A stretch of 64,000 nt of DNA from VXYL01 sp963666465 (GTDB lineage: Bacteria > Pseudomonadota > Gammaproteobacteria > Pseudomonadales > Azotimanducaceae): assembly GCA_963666465.1 (NCBI GenBank), contig OY762824.1, forward strand, positions 2,604,001 to 2,668,000, written 5' to 3'. Under the pieces are notes generated by a model. It had not been told where the DNA came from. It saw only the letters and a list, made by a program, of their open reading frames with translations, and ran no database searches. The number at the start of each line of letters is the position of its first letter. The first letter of the stretch is position 1. The translations under genes and the position numbers were made by a program. Positions 43,994 to 52,660 of this stretch are shown piece by piece.

Positions 43994-44053
43994 AATGCCT
44001 GCTTGACTCCATCCGAAGCGTGGAACATTGTTTGGGGTCGGAGGTGATCGGTG

Positions 44054-44281
44054 ATGGTGCAGGTTACGGCTAGGTTGCCGGACGAATTGGTGGCGAAGGC
44101 GGATCGGGCGGCAAGCCAGCTCAATCGATCGCGGGCACAACTGCTTCGGCAGGCGCTTGAATACTACCTGGAGGACTTCGAGGACCTCCGCCTTGCCCTG
44201 GATCGGTTGAACGACCCTGCCGACCCCGTGCTGGACTGGCAGGATGTCCGAGGCGATCTACTCGGTTCGGATCAAGGCTAG
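44054..44281 (+). CDS. Ribbon-helix-helix antitoxin (RelB/ParD-like)
   Basis: 75 residues. VQVTARLPDELVAKADRAAS is a typical ribbon-helix-helix N-terminus that binds operator DNA, followed by SRAQLLRQALEYYLEDFEDL. GGAGGTG precedes the ATG at 44054; an in-frame GTG is one codon upstream. Its 3' end overlaps the toxin gene by 38 bases. It neutralises and autoregulates with the RelE-like partner. Confidence 0.9.
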   Translation: MVQVTARLPDELVAKADRAASQLNRSRAQLLRQALEYYLEDFEDLRLALDRLNDPADPVLDWQDVRGDLLGSDQG

Positions 44282-44528
44282 CGCGGCCAGGGCACTCCGG
44301 AGGATCCAGCCGGCGGAGCGTCAGCGCCTGGTCGAGGCCATCGACCGCCTCGCGCACGAACCGTCGTCCGGTTCCGTGCTCAAGGGCGAGTTTGGTGGCC
44401 TGCGCAGACTCCGCGTTGGCCGATACCGGGTCATCTACGAGGCCCTCCACCAAGAACTGACCGTATTGGTCGTGCGCATCGGCGACCGGAAGGAGGTATA
44501 TCGGCGTCTCGGTCGACAGCCTCGATAA
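44244..44528 (+). CDS. RelE/ParE-family toxin
   Basis: 94 residues. YSVRIKASAARALRRIQPAE followed by RQRLVEAIDRLAHEPS and GLRRLRVGRYRVIYEA, then VLVVRIGDRKEVYRR, is a full RelE/ParE fold with the basic C-terminal strand. RelE types cleave mRNA at the ribosome; ParE types inhibit gyrase. The sequence fits RelE slightly better (Arg in GRYRVIYE and HR-type end). It overlaps the antitoxin gene. Confidence 0.93.
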   Translation: MSEAIYSVRIKASAARALRRIQPAERQRLVEAIDRLAHEPSSGSVLKGEFGGLRRLRVGRYRVIYEALHQELTVLVVRIGDRKEVYRRLGRQPR

Positions 44529-44728
44529 TGCCTTCCTGCTGCCCTGCAGACACCCCGAAGCGCATGGCTGGAGCCAGCGGTTTTCGCCTCCGGCGAGACT
44601 GCAGAACACGAGCCCGAAACGTCGGAAATGGCGAAAATCGGCGTTTGTTCCCCCATTTGTCCCCACAGGAGACAGGCGGGCGCGGGAGGGCATGAAAGGA
44701 AAGGCCGTTCCCCTCCCGAACGGCACCC

Positions 44729-44777
44729 GCGTGGGAGATTCCTACGCCGTGTGGGACGAGATGTTTGTGTGTCGGGA
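44729..44777 (+). repeat. REP-like repeat, full unit
   Basis: GCGTGGGAGATTCCTACGCC, then GTGTGGGACGAGATGTTTG, then TGTGTCGGG: a diverged copy of the REP unit. The same unit occurs inverted at 37884-37930, 39048-39095, 40817-40863 and 42007-42054. Confidence 0.8.
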
Positions 44778-44825
44778 AAACGCTCTGTCGCGACCACCTC
44801 CGACTTCGGGAGAGGCCGAAACTGG

Positions 44826-45339
44826 CTAGACCTTGATCTGGTCGAAGGCAAGGAGTCCCACAAGAAACGCGTCGGCTTGGACCGACCCACGGACAAGCCT
44901 CCAGTCAGCGAAGGCGCGTTCCACCTCATCAAGCAGGTCTAGCACCTCCACTCGGCCAAAGCGACGCACCAAATCGTAGTCCGCTTCATGTCGTGCCTGC
45001 TGCAGATCGACGAACGTCCGCAAGACGCACCAGTGCGTCTTGAAGCTCTTCCCCGTTAAGGCCGGGGCGCAGCCTCGGTGACACGCCATCGTGACCCGCG
45101 GCAAATTGGCTTGCCACCTTCTTCATGGTGCCGTGCGCAAATGCCCGACCCAAACATCGCCGCAGCGCCTCCCGGTCGCCGCCAGCAACCAAGCGCCTTG
45201 CCGCGTCGTCCACCAAGAGGTGAAAGAACGCGTAGTACGCCGTCGACACACTTCGCCGCAAGCTTGCCTGCTTCGGCCGACGAGGCTCGTGCCGCGCCAA
45301 GCGCTTCGCCTGGTCCAGCAGGTCGACCGCCAGACTCAC
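44826..45339 (-). pseudogene. HEPN-domain protein, frameshifted
   Basis: The first frame (45339 down to about 45060) encodes LRRSVSTAYYAFFHLLVDDA, then RRLVAGGDREALRRCLG and AFAHGTMKKVASQF, typical of HEPN (toxin RNase or nucleotidyltransferase partner). A second frame then continues with VDLQQARHEADYDLVRRFGR and VLDLLDEVERAFADW, which is the normal HEPN C-terminus. A one- or two-base shift near 45060 separates them. Decay is more likely than programmed slippage. The ATG at 45339 overlaps the stop of the preceding small gene. Confidence 0.8.
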
Positions 45340-45608
45340 GCCGTTTCGTCTTCCTCGAACGCACCGCGAATCCGGACGTACGGCCAGAGACGACCTCCCG
45401 TCTGGTCGCGCACCACCTTGCGGGCCATAGACTTGAGCCGGAGCCGCGTGTCCGGGTCAACGTCCCGGTCCTCAAGCAAGGCCCACACCCATACGGCCTC
45501 GTCGTCCGTTGCGTCCAAGCCTTCCTCGACGATCCAAGACCTCACCGGCGTGGGCAGGTCCCCGAGCTTCTCGAGTTCGCTGCGGATTCTGGCGGCATCG
45601 GCGATCAT
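45336..45608 (-). CDS. Small protein upstream of the HEPN gene, unknown (candidate antitoxin)
   Basis: 90 residues, acidic at both ends: MIADAARIRSELEKLGDLP, then WIVEEGLDATDDEAVWVWAL and ALLEDRDVDPDTRLRLKSMA. No recognised domain. Its stop overlaps the HEPN start (ATGA), a toxin-antitoxin-like arrangement in which the first gene usually encodes the antitoxin. The partner is now frameshifted. Confidence 0.7.
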   Translation of the reverse strand: MIADAARIRSELEKLGDLPTPVRSWIVEEGLDATDDEAVWVWALLEDRDVDPDTRLRLKSMARKVVRDQTGGRLWPYVRIRGAFEEDETA

Positions 45609-45700
45609 GTATGCAACCTACGCCATTCGAACGTCCGCATCAACCGAATGCGTTCGTCGACGCCTGATGGCCCGACACTAAAGGCAATGCTTCCCGACAC

Positions 45701-45842
45701 CCAGGGCTTGCGATGGGAGTGGTCCTGTCCGGTGCGCCGGTCTCGCCCCAGCAGCCATTCGCGCCGGACGCAGCGCGAGACCACGTGATGCACAAGCGGC
45801 CGTTCCACGTCCACCAGCCGATGTCGAGCGTGGGTCGCCATG
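45701..45842 (-). pseudogene. RAYT gene fragment (5' end only)
   Basis: About 47 codons matching the start of the RAYT gene at 43030-43857: MATHARHRLV, then CVRREWLLGRDRRTGQDHSH. After that the sequence diverges. It is followed upstream by the same 95-bp flank repeat. Confidence 0.88.
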
Positions 45843-46410
45843 GCCGAATCATACAGGCGTGGAGCGCTGGGCCAGTGTGAGACATTCGCCCATCGCTGTG
45901 TGGGACGAAATGTTTGTGTGTCGGGAAAAAAGGGCTCTGTGTCGGGAAAAAAGGGCTCAAGCGTGGGTCGCCATGGCCGAATCATACAGGCGTGGAGCGC
46001 TGGGCCAGTGTGAGACATTCGCCCATCGCTGTGTGGGACGAAATGTTTGTGTGTCGGGAAAAAAGGGCTTGTGGGACGAAATGTTTGTGCGGGAATGCGG
46101 GAAAGGAGGGCCTATCGAGTGCCGGGATGCGGCGTGCCCCTCCGGGGAAGCCACAGACGGCTTCTGCAACTTGGGTCGCCATGCCCGAATGATGAAGGCT
46201 TGGAGCGCTGGGCCAGCGTAAGCCCATTGCTCATTGTCGTGTGGGACGAAATGTTTGTGTGTCGGGAAAAGGAGGGCCAGGGAAAAAGGGGCTTACAGGA
46301 CGGCTTCTGCAACTTGGGTCGCCATGCCCGAATGATGAAGGCTTGGAGCGCTGGGCCAGCGTAAGCCCATTGCCCATTGTCGTGTGGGACGAAATGTTTG
46401 TGTGTCGGGA
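45834..46410 (+). repeat. Array of four RAYT-flank/REP-like repeats
   Basis: Units of about 95 bp begin at about 45834, 45964, 46168 and 46317; each holds GGGTCGCCATG, GAGCGCTGGGCCAG and GGGACGAAATGTTTGTGTG. Spacers vary (130-205 bp) and hold extra partial cores such as GTGTCGGGAAAAAAGGGC. All units point the same way. There is no gene here. Confidence 0.88.
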
Positions 46411-46450
46411 AAGGAAAAAAGAAAAAGCCCGGCTCCTTGCGGAGCCGGGC
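46411..46450 (-). terminator. Rho-independent terminator of the secreted-protein gene
   Basis: On the minus strand a perfect 10-bp stem GCCCGGCTCC/GGAGCCGGGC with tetraloop GCAA is followed by TTTTTCTTTTTT. It lies 52 bases after the stop of the gene at 46503-48275. Confidence 0.93.
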
Positions 46451-46502
46451 CTGTCGGAGGACCGGGCTGACCGGGTGGACGGTCAGGCCCGGAGGGTTGC
46501 GG

Positions 46503-48275
46503 TCACATGCCTCCGCCGACGTAGGTGTTGTTCACCAGCGTGCCGGAGTTGCCGTCGCGGGTCAGCTGCTGCACCGTGACCATGCCCCTCGATAGAACGC
46601 GGCAGGAATGGCGGCTGGTCGGCTCCATGCCGGTGACGCCCTCGATGGCGGCGCCGTCCCACCTCGCCAGGCTATCGGCGGCGATCATGGGCGCCTCGCC
46701 GAAGCCGCGGTTGCCCATGTCGTCCCAGCACTCCAGGAAGACACGGCACGCAGCTGCGTCGGACGCGGGCTCCTCGCAGCGGACGCGAACGTTGCCCTTG
46801 TCACCCGTGCCGTTGGTCGAGTGCGGAATGGCATATACCCTGGCCGGATTGCCAACGCCGTCGAAGTTCAGCGTCGTCGAGGACTTGGCCAGGGTCTCGT
46901 CGATCGCCGACGGGTCGCTGTAGTCCACCGTGGCGGTGAGGTTGATCATCGTGCCGTGGTTGATGTCCATCTTGCCGCCCGGCATGTAGTACACCTTGAA
47001 CATCCCCGTGCCGCTCATGTCGAAGGACTCGGATCGCTCCGCGTCGATGGAGAGCGAGCCGCCCGTGGCCATGTTGCCGTCAATGGCGATGGCCTCGCCA
47101 GCACCCGGCTTGCCGTTTTTGTCGTAGTCCACGAACAGCATGTCGTCGTCGTTGAAAAGCCCCCGCGTGCCCGCGGCGCTGACCGAAAATGCTCCGCGCA
47201 GGCCCTCGTCGATCACGTCGCCGTCGAGATCGAACAGCTCGTGGTAGCGGGCAGAAACTGCAGCCACCATAGGTTTGTATACATAAGCGTCGGTGGTGGC
47301 ATCCGTCCCAGCGGTTGCTTGCACCTGGCCCACTATCTCCCTACGAATGGCCGCCGTCGCGGCACTGGCTTCCTGCCTGGTTCTGATCGTGACGGTGGCC
47401 AGCTCGACGTAGCCGTCCTTGTTCTTCTCCTTCACGCTCTTGAACGCCACCAAGTCCTTGTCGGCATCGTCGTCAATGGCGACGGTCTTCGTGTTGTCGT
47501 CGCTGATCGCCACGGTAAGGGAGTCGAGCGCAGAGATAACGGGAACCGGCTCCGTGCCAGTCAGGGAGCCGCTGGTGAACGCACCGCTGACGAGCCTGGA
47601 GCTTGCCGTCAGAGAGATGCTCTTGCCCGAATCCGCGGTCGCGCCAGCCAGCGCGTCAAGGCCAGCGAGCCTCGGCATTTCGAAGGAGATCGTCTGGTTC
47701 GTCGCCGAGGCAGGTGCCCTGCAAGCCCTGGAGGCGGTATCAGGAGCCACGGAGTCAGAAGAGCGCTCAGTGTGGGCATCCGTTCCTGCCGCAGATTCGG
47801 TCGCTTCCTCGATCTTGATCGTGATCGAGTTGTCGCCCTTGCGGCCCCCGCTCGTGATGCTGGCAACCGACGCGGGAGCAGTCCGGAGGCCATCGCCGAC
47901 AGCGGGGGCCTCGACAACGGGGTCCCACATCAAACCGCTGACGTTGGCGTCGAACGTGCCGGAAACCAGCGTGAAGGTGACTTCCGCAGCACCGCTGTGG
48001 TCGACGGCGGGGCAAGCGTCATGGACAGGAGAGGTGCTTGCTGGCCGCGCGTCGAGATTCTTCGGAATCGTCAACGTGACCACGGGCGTCCCGTCCTGAT
48101 TGCCTTCCATCTCAGCGTTGATGTCAGCCGGATACTCGGGCGAGCCGTGGCCTGGTCCGAACAGCTCGGATGCATAGACGGGTACAGGCCCGACGGTCAC
48201 CATCGCCCCCCAAGCCCCAACCCCCGCAAAGAGGCACGCGACCACCACGACCGCGCTTCTCATGAATTTGATCAT
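46503..48275 (-). CDS. Large secreted protein, unknown function
   Basis: 590 residues. Signal peptide MIKFMRSAVVVVACLFAGVG, cleaved near AWGA. The mature protein is acidic, Asp/Thr/Ser-rich and beta-rich, with segments such as VTFTLVSGTFDANVSGLMWD, VELATVTIRTRQEASAATAA and FNDDDMLFVDYDKNGKPGAG, the last resembling a calcium-binding DxDxNG loop. Cysteines cluster in the C-terminal part (VRCEEP, AACRVFLECWDD, RHSCRV), suggesting disulfides in a terminal domain. GGAGATC lies before the ATG, and a strong terminator follows the stop. It has its own promoter region and is probably a surface or matrix protein. I do not recognise a family. Confidence 0.85.
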   Translation of the reverse strand: MIKFMRSAVVVVACLFAGVGAWGAMVTVGPVPVYASELFGPGHGSPEYPADINAEMEGNQDGTPVVTLTIPKNLDARPASTSPVHDACPAVDHSGAAEVTFTLVSGTFDANVSGLMWDPVVEAPAVGDGLRTAPASVASITSGGRKGDNSITIKIEEATESAAGTDAHTERSSDSVAPDTASRACRAPASATNQTISFEMPRLAGLDALAGATADSGKSISLTASSRLVSGAFTSGSLTGTEPVPVISALDSLTVAISDDNTKTVAIDDDADKDLVAFKSVKEKNKDGYVELATVTIRTRQEASAATAAIRREIVGQVQATAGTDATTDAYVYKPMVAAVSARYHELFDLDGDVIDEGLRGAFSVSAAGTRGLFNDDDMLFVDYDKNGKPGAGEAIAIDGNMATGGSLSIDAERSESFDMSGTGMFKVYYMPGGKMDINHGTMINLTATVDYSDPSAIDETLAKSSTTLNFDGVGNPARVYAIPHSTNGTGDKGNVRVRCEEPASDAAACRVFLECWDDMGNRGFGEAPMIAADSLARWDGAAIEGVTGMEPTSRHSCRVLSRGMVTVQQLTRDGNSGTLVNNTYVGGGM

Positions 48276-48877
48276 TGATGATCTCCGTTCGTTGATTCCA
48301 TTCCCGTCCCATTGCGGGGAAGCGCCCCGAAGAGGCGCACGGGATCCTACCGTTGTTCTTGAATGATGCAACCCTGTCCTCCGTACACCACCCGAGGTTC
48401 TGCACTCTAAGGGAGCACCCTTCCGATCCAGCGTTCCGCGCGACATGCACGCAACGCGAAGCGAGAGGAACCCCCACCCGAACATCGGCTACTGCGGCCG
48501 ATGGCGGCGCATCGTACAGCATGTCCGAGTGGATTCCAACACCGATTTTCGCCTTTTCCGCGTTTTCCGGCTTTCCGCCTGCCTTTGTCGCCTTCGCGCC
48601 CACGCTGCGGGATGCGGTGGCGGACTGGCCAAGCGCCCTCCGCTCCATTCCCAAGCCATCGCGGATCACGTTAGGCGGGCTTTGTCAAGCCCTTGCCGTC
48701 CCGATGGCCTGCAAACTGGCTTGGGTGGGGTAAGCACAGCAAGTTCGGGGGGATTCGTCAAGGGGTTGGGGGGATTTTCGTATCGGCGGCGTCGGGCGGC
48801 GCCCCCTCCGAGAAAAGCGAGGACGCCTTTCCCGACTCCCACGAGGGGGAGTGACGGGACAAGATAAGGAAGCGCGC
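48276..48877. other. Intergenic region of about 600 bases
   Basis: It holds the leader of the secreted-protein gene (minus) and, at the right, the downstream end of the Uma2-type gene (minus). Open frames exist but have no RBS or recognisable product. I see no RNA gene. A short A/G-rich stretch near 48740-48790 precedes a weak inverted repeat. Confidence 0.45.
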
Positions 48878-49624
48878 TTACGGGTGGGCCTGGCGGCGCT
48901 TCAGCGCTTCGATCTCGGCAAGGAGGGCGCGGCGCTCTTCGGCGTGGCGACGGCGCTCTTCGGCAAGGAGGCGGTCCTTCTCCGCAATGGCGCGGTTCTT
49001 GTCGTTGCCCGTGCGGAGGAACCCGCCGGTGGCCGGGTCGAAGAGGCGCAGGCGGCCGGCGTCGAGGCAGAGGTGGAGGGCGAGGACCTTGGACTCGCCG
49101 CAGAGCGTGCCGTCGGGCTTCGTCTCCAGAGGCACCGGCGCGTAGGCGCCGGCGGCCAGCCGGCGGCCGATCAGGCTTGCCGGCAGGAACTTGCCCGTGG
49201 GGTCGTGCTGCCAGTATTCCGCCACCCCCAGGCTCCGGTAGATGGCAACCTTTTTCGTCTGGTCGACCGGGTGCGTGCTCCTCGACGCCACCTCCAGCAC
49301 GAAGTCCGCGAGCCCGCCCTCCTCCCAGACCTTCCACACATCGCGCTCCTGGTCCCGGGACGGGCCGAACGCCACGAACACGTCCGGCATGACGGCCCTC
49401 CTGTTGTCCCCCTCGCGGTAGTACATCGTCATGTCGCCGCCGACGCACACGTCGGCCCGGTCGCGGTAGCGATCCTCCAGCCGCGTGATGATGTCGTTCA
49501 TGGTCCGGCGGTGAATGGGGGTCATCGGCTCAGCGCCCCAGTCCGGGTACTCGACCGCCGGCGGCGGCGACGCGGCGGGGCCGCGGGGCTTGTGGGCGCG
49601 GAGGGGCTGCGGCGCGGTGGGCAT
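48878..49624 (-). CDS. Uma2-family (DUF820) PD-(D/E)xK nuclease-like protein
   Basis: 248 residues. The Uma2 core is visible: DVCVGGDMTMYYREGDN, VMPDVFVAFGP and LADFVLEVASRSTHPVDQTK followed by VAIYRSLGVAEYWQHDP, carrying the PD...ExE/K-type residues. The C-terminal 45 residues form a charged coiled coil (AIAEKDRLLAEERRRHAEER). Such proteins are abundant in cyanobacteria and some gammaproteobacteria; the activity is uncertain. The start at 49624 avoids a long low-complexity extension. Confidence 0.9.
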   Translation of the reverse strand: MPTAPQPLRAHKPRGPAASPPPAVEYPDWGAEPMTPIHRRTMNDIITRLEDRYRDRADVCVGGDMTMYYREGDNRRAVMPDVFVAFGPSRDQERDVWKVWEEGGLADFVLEVASRSTHPVDQTKKVAIYRSLGVAEYWQHDPTGKFLPASLIGRRLAAGAYAPVPLETKPDGTLCGESKVLALHLCLDAGRLRLFDPATGGFLRTGNDKNRAIAEKDRLLAEERRRHAEERRALLAEIEALKRRQAHP

Positions 49625-49967
49625 GGCGTTCTCCTTGGGCGCGGGGCCAGCCGGACGCGGGGACGTTAGCACAGCGCCGCCGGCCTGGGCCTGGCGCGGG
49701 GCCTGGGCTGCGGGTTTGCGGCACGGGCATGGACCGACCAACCGTTGCGAAGCAGCTGCCGACGCGCCCGTCGGGGGCGCGCTGGCACGCGTTCGGTGGG
49801 GGAACCGTGGCACGGGGGGCAGGAAAAATCTGTAGGACGGTGCCGCCACGGCTTGTACGAAATCGACGTTTTGTGGGGGGGGGGGCACAATGAAGGAAGG
49901 GCGCGCCCAGGTGGGCGCGTGCGAGGACAGGATGCCCTGGCCCGCAAGGCCCGTCTCGGACCAAACA
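49625..49967. other. Intergenic region with 11-base G tract
   Basis: A divergent region between the Uma2-type gene and the small plus-strand gene. A run of 11 G (49875-49885) lies four bases before an ATG at 49890 in the frame of the downstream gene. Such tracts slip easily. It also contains GACAGGATGCCCTGG, a piece of the dispersed palindromic repeat. No other gene is seen. Confidence 0.6.
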
Positions 49968-50450
49968 ATGGGCACGACTGACATGATCAAGGCTCATCAG
50001 GAAATCGCTGAACGTTGGGGCAGGTGCCGTCGCGTCTGGCTACAATCGCCTCGAGCAACGCCGGAGCGGCGAGCAATGGTCGATGAATATCAAGAAAGGA
50101 CGCGCCGCATTTGGGAATCATCTCTGCGGGACGACGGTGGGGCGGTGAGCGCTGCGGCCATAAGGCAGAACGTCGTTGAGATCGAGCACGACGTTTCGAT
50201 GCACGCGACTGTCGAGGCGGCCATCGACGACGACACTTGGGGCGAAACCGTCACCAGGGCCGCAGTCGTGCCGGTCGACTACGGCGTGCCGGTGACGACC
50301 CACGCCTTGGGCGATCTTGCTGACGCGCTCAAAGATGCCGTCGGAGACGGCAAACCACGCCGCATCGTCGGCAAGCTGGCGATCGGCGATGGGGGCCATG
50401 ATTTCGCGGCGATCCACTCCATCTACGCCACCGACGTACGCGAGGCGTGA
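49968..50450 (+). CDS. Hypothetical protein
   Basis: 160 residues from the ATG at 49968 (MGTTDMIKAHQEIAERWGRC); an ATG at 49983 or one at 49890 after the G tract is also possible. The product is helical in the first half (RRAMVDEYQERTRRIWESSL) and mixed after that (VTRAAVVPVDYGVPVTTHAL). I do not recognise the family. The codon use fits the neighbours. No RBS is clear, so it is of moderate confidence. Confidence 0.55.
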   Translation: MGTTDMIKAHQEIAERWGRCRRVWLQSPRATPERRAMVDEYQERTRRIWESSLRDDGGAVSAAAIRQNVVEIEHDVSMHATVEAAIDDDTWGETVTRAAVVPVDYGVPVTTHALGDLADALKDAVGDGKPRRIVGKLAIGDGGHDFAAIHSIYATDVREA

Positions 50451-50474
50451 TCCGGGGAAGCGCCGGTGCCCGCG

Positions 50475-50768
50475 TCATGCCTGCTTCCCCGTGACGCGCT
50501 CGATCAGTTCGTCGCCCGTGCGGCTCGATGCGATCCACTGGTGTACCTCCGTCACGCGGTCGGCGTCGTCGATCGACGGAAGGAGGGCGGCGAGCCGTGC
50601 GCCTGTCTCGACACCGAAGCGCTGTTCCGCTATTGCGTGCAGCGCTTTCGCCATGCCTTCGCCTTGGCCCTCAAGACGGCCCTCGCTACGGCCCTCAAGA
50701 CGGCCCTCGCGGCGGCCCTCGCTGCGCCATTGCTCGGGCCATTGGGCTACGCGGTCTACCAGGCTCAT
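50475..50768 (-). CDS. Stand-alone C-terminal domain of an Rpn-type nuclease (intact copy)
   Basis: 97 residues. It starts MSLVDRVAQWPEQWRSEGRR with GGAGG eight bases upstream, continues with an EGRxEGR repeat (12-bp units), and ends with ALHAIAEQRFGVETGARLA and IDDADRVTEVHQWIASSRTG, the normal C-terminal tail of Rpn/DUF4351-like proteins. It is a third copy of the 3' part of the broken Rpn gene that begins at 52429. In E. coli RpnA a small protein made from an internal start at the equivalent position acts as antitoxin to the full-length nuclease, so this could be an externalised antitoxin-like module. Confidence 0.8.
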   Translation of the reverse strand: MSLVDRVAQWPEQWRSEGRREGRLEGRSEGRLEGQGEGMAKALHAIAEQRFGVETGARLAALLPSIDDADRVTEVHQWIASSRTGDELIERVTGKQA

Positions 50769-50799
50769 GCTTGCTTCCTCCAGGGAAGCGCTGGTGCCC

Positions 50800-51444
50800 G
50801 CGTCATGACCGCTTCCCCGTGACGCGCTCGATCAGTTCGTCGCCCGTGCGGCTCGACGCGATCCACTGGTGTACCTCGGTCACGCGGTCGGCGTCGTCGA
50901 TCGACGGAAGGAGGGCGGCGAGCCGTGCGCCTGTCTCGGCGCCGAAGCGCTGTTCCGCTATTGCGTGCAGCGCTTTCGCCATGCCTTCGCCTTGGCCCTC
51001 AAGACGGCCCTCGCTACGGCCCTCGCGGCGGCCCTCGCTACGGCCCTCGCGGCGGCCCTCGCTACGGCCCTCGCGGCGCCATTGCTCGGGCCATTGGGCC
51101 ACGCGGTCTACCCTCGCGGCGCCATTGCTCGGGCCATTGGGCCACGCGGTCTACTAGGCTCATGCTTGCTTCCTCCAAGGTGTTGCCCAGGTCCACCTCT
51201 TGGGGGATGCGCCGGGTTCGACTCGGTTGGCCATGTCTTGGATCCATGCGACGAACGCCGCGCCCAGCTCGGTGTCGGACGGGGAATCGAGCCAGTCGCG
51301 CAGCGCTACCGCCCACTGGGCAAGTTGCTGCGGGGTGCGGCTCTGCTCCAACCCGGCCACCGCGCGCATCAGGTTGCCGAGGGGAAGATCGTCCAACGTG
51401 ATGTGGCGCTCGTCAAGCACGAGCGAGCGCTGCGAGGGCTGGCA
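50800..51444 (-). pseudogene. Second copy of Rpn C-terminal region, disrupted
   Basis: Repeats the segment from LPLGNLMRAVAGLEQSRTPQ through WIQDMANRV and the C-terminal module. A 43-base tandem duplication just after the internal ATG (near 51110-51156) shifts the frame of the small module, and another shift separates it from the upstream part. EGRxEGR units are more numerous here than in the copy at 50475. Confidence 0.82.
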
Positions 51445-52429
51445 CATGGTTCGAGCAGTTCGTCGCCCGTGCGGCTCGGGGGGAGGTGCGGCCGATCAGG
51501 AAGGAGGGCGGCAAGCCGTGCGCCTGTCTCGGCGCCGAAGCGCTGTTCCGCTATTGCGTGCAGCGCTTTCGCCATGCCTTCGCCTTGGCCCTCAAGACGG
51601 CCCTCGCTACGGCCCTCGCGGCGGCCCTCGCTACGGCCCTCGCGGCGGCCCTCGCTACGGCCCTCGCGGCGGCCCTCGCTACGGCCCTCGCGGCGCCATT
51701 GCGGGCCATTGGGCCACGCGGTCTACTAGGCTCATGCTTGCTTCCTCCAAGGTGTTGCCCAGGTCCAGGGTGCGCCGGGTTCGACTCGGTTGGCCATGTC
51801 TTGGATCCATGCGACGAACGCCGCGCCCAGCTCGGTGTCGGACGGGGAATCGAGCCAGTCGCGCAGCGCTACCGCCCACTGGGCAAGTTGCTGCGGGGTG
51901 GGGCTCCAAGGACCGCGCGCATCAGGTTGCCGAGGGGAAGATCGTCCAACGTGATGTGGCGCTCGTCAAGCACGAGCGAGCGCTGCGAGGGCTGGCACGG
52001 TTCGAGCAGGGGGGAGGTGCGGCCGATCAGGTGGCGTATCTGCACCTCTTGGGTCCATGGAGCGTCGCCGTTGTAGAGCACGAGGGGAAGGACCGGGGGC
52101 CAGTCGCCCGGAGTGCCGAGCTTGCCGGTGCGTTCGAGCTCTGTATAGAGCAGGGCGGTGTATTCCAGGTTGCGCAGTGCCATCAGCGAGTCCCTGCTGG
52201 ATTGGAACTCGAGCAGGACGAGGAGATAGAGCCAGCCGTCGAGGAACGGGAGGCGCCACACGCAGTCGCCGAGGCGCCTTTGGCCGCGCTTGCCGATGTA
52301 CTCGGCCGGGAGCTTCTCGAGCCCCGTGAAATCGAGCTCGGCGACTAGGCCTCCGTCGGCGACGGCGCGTAGCAGGTCTGCCACCGTGCGGGGGAAGGAG
52401 AACAGGCGCTTGTAGTGGCCATCGTGCAT
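51445..52429 (-). pseudogene. Rpn-family (PD-(D/E)xK recombination-promoting nuclease) gene, broken
   Basis: The 5' part is intact from the ATG at 52429: HYKRLFSFPRTVADLLRAVA, then WLYLLVLLEFQSSRDSLMAL with the ExQ of the nuclease core, then DWPPVLPLVLYNGDAPWTQ and SLVLDERHITLDDLPLGNLM. A deletion near 51905 shifts the frame after LMRAV, and the C-terminal module (ATG at 51735) has a 2-base deletion. Two more copies of the 3' part lie downstream. RpnA-type proteins are DNA endonucleases linked to phage defence and RecA-independent recombination. Confidence 0.85.
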
Positions 52430-52660
52430 GGCGCAGAACCGTAGCGAGGCGCCAGGGCGGGGGTATGTAGGGGATTGCTGAAGGTGGCGTCCGACATCGA
52501 CCCTTTCTCGATTGCGAGAAGGCGCACAGACGGCGGGGCGACACGTTGCGTTGCAGGCTGGGCACGCGTGCGTCGCGCCAACGGCTGTTGTGTGGAGCGT
52601 GGAGGCGGGGGCACGTTCTGACCTAAAGGCGGAAGTCGGAACAAGCCGCCAGAGCGCCGG

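Noticed and set aside
43858..44124. N-terminal extension of the RAYT protein (RHTNISSH, DTQTFRPT)
   Set aside because: The same peptides appear in several unrelated frames because they are translations of the REP-like repeat.
44826..45339. HEPN gene as intact through ribosomal slippage
   Set aside because: No slippery sequence is visible near 45060 and the neighbouring accessory genes are often broken, so decay is simpler.
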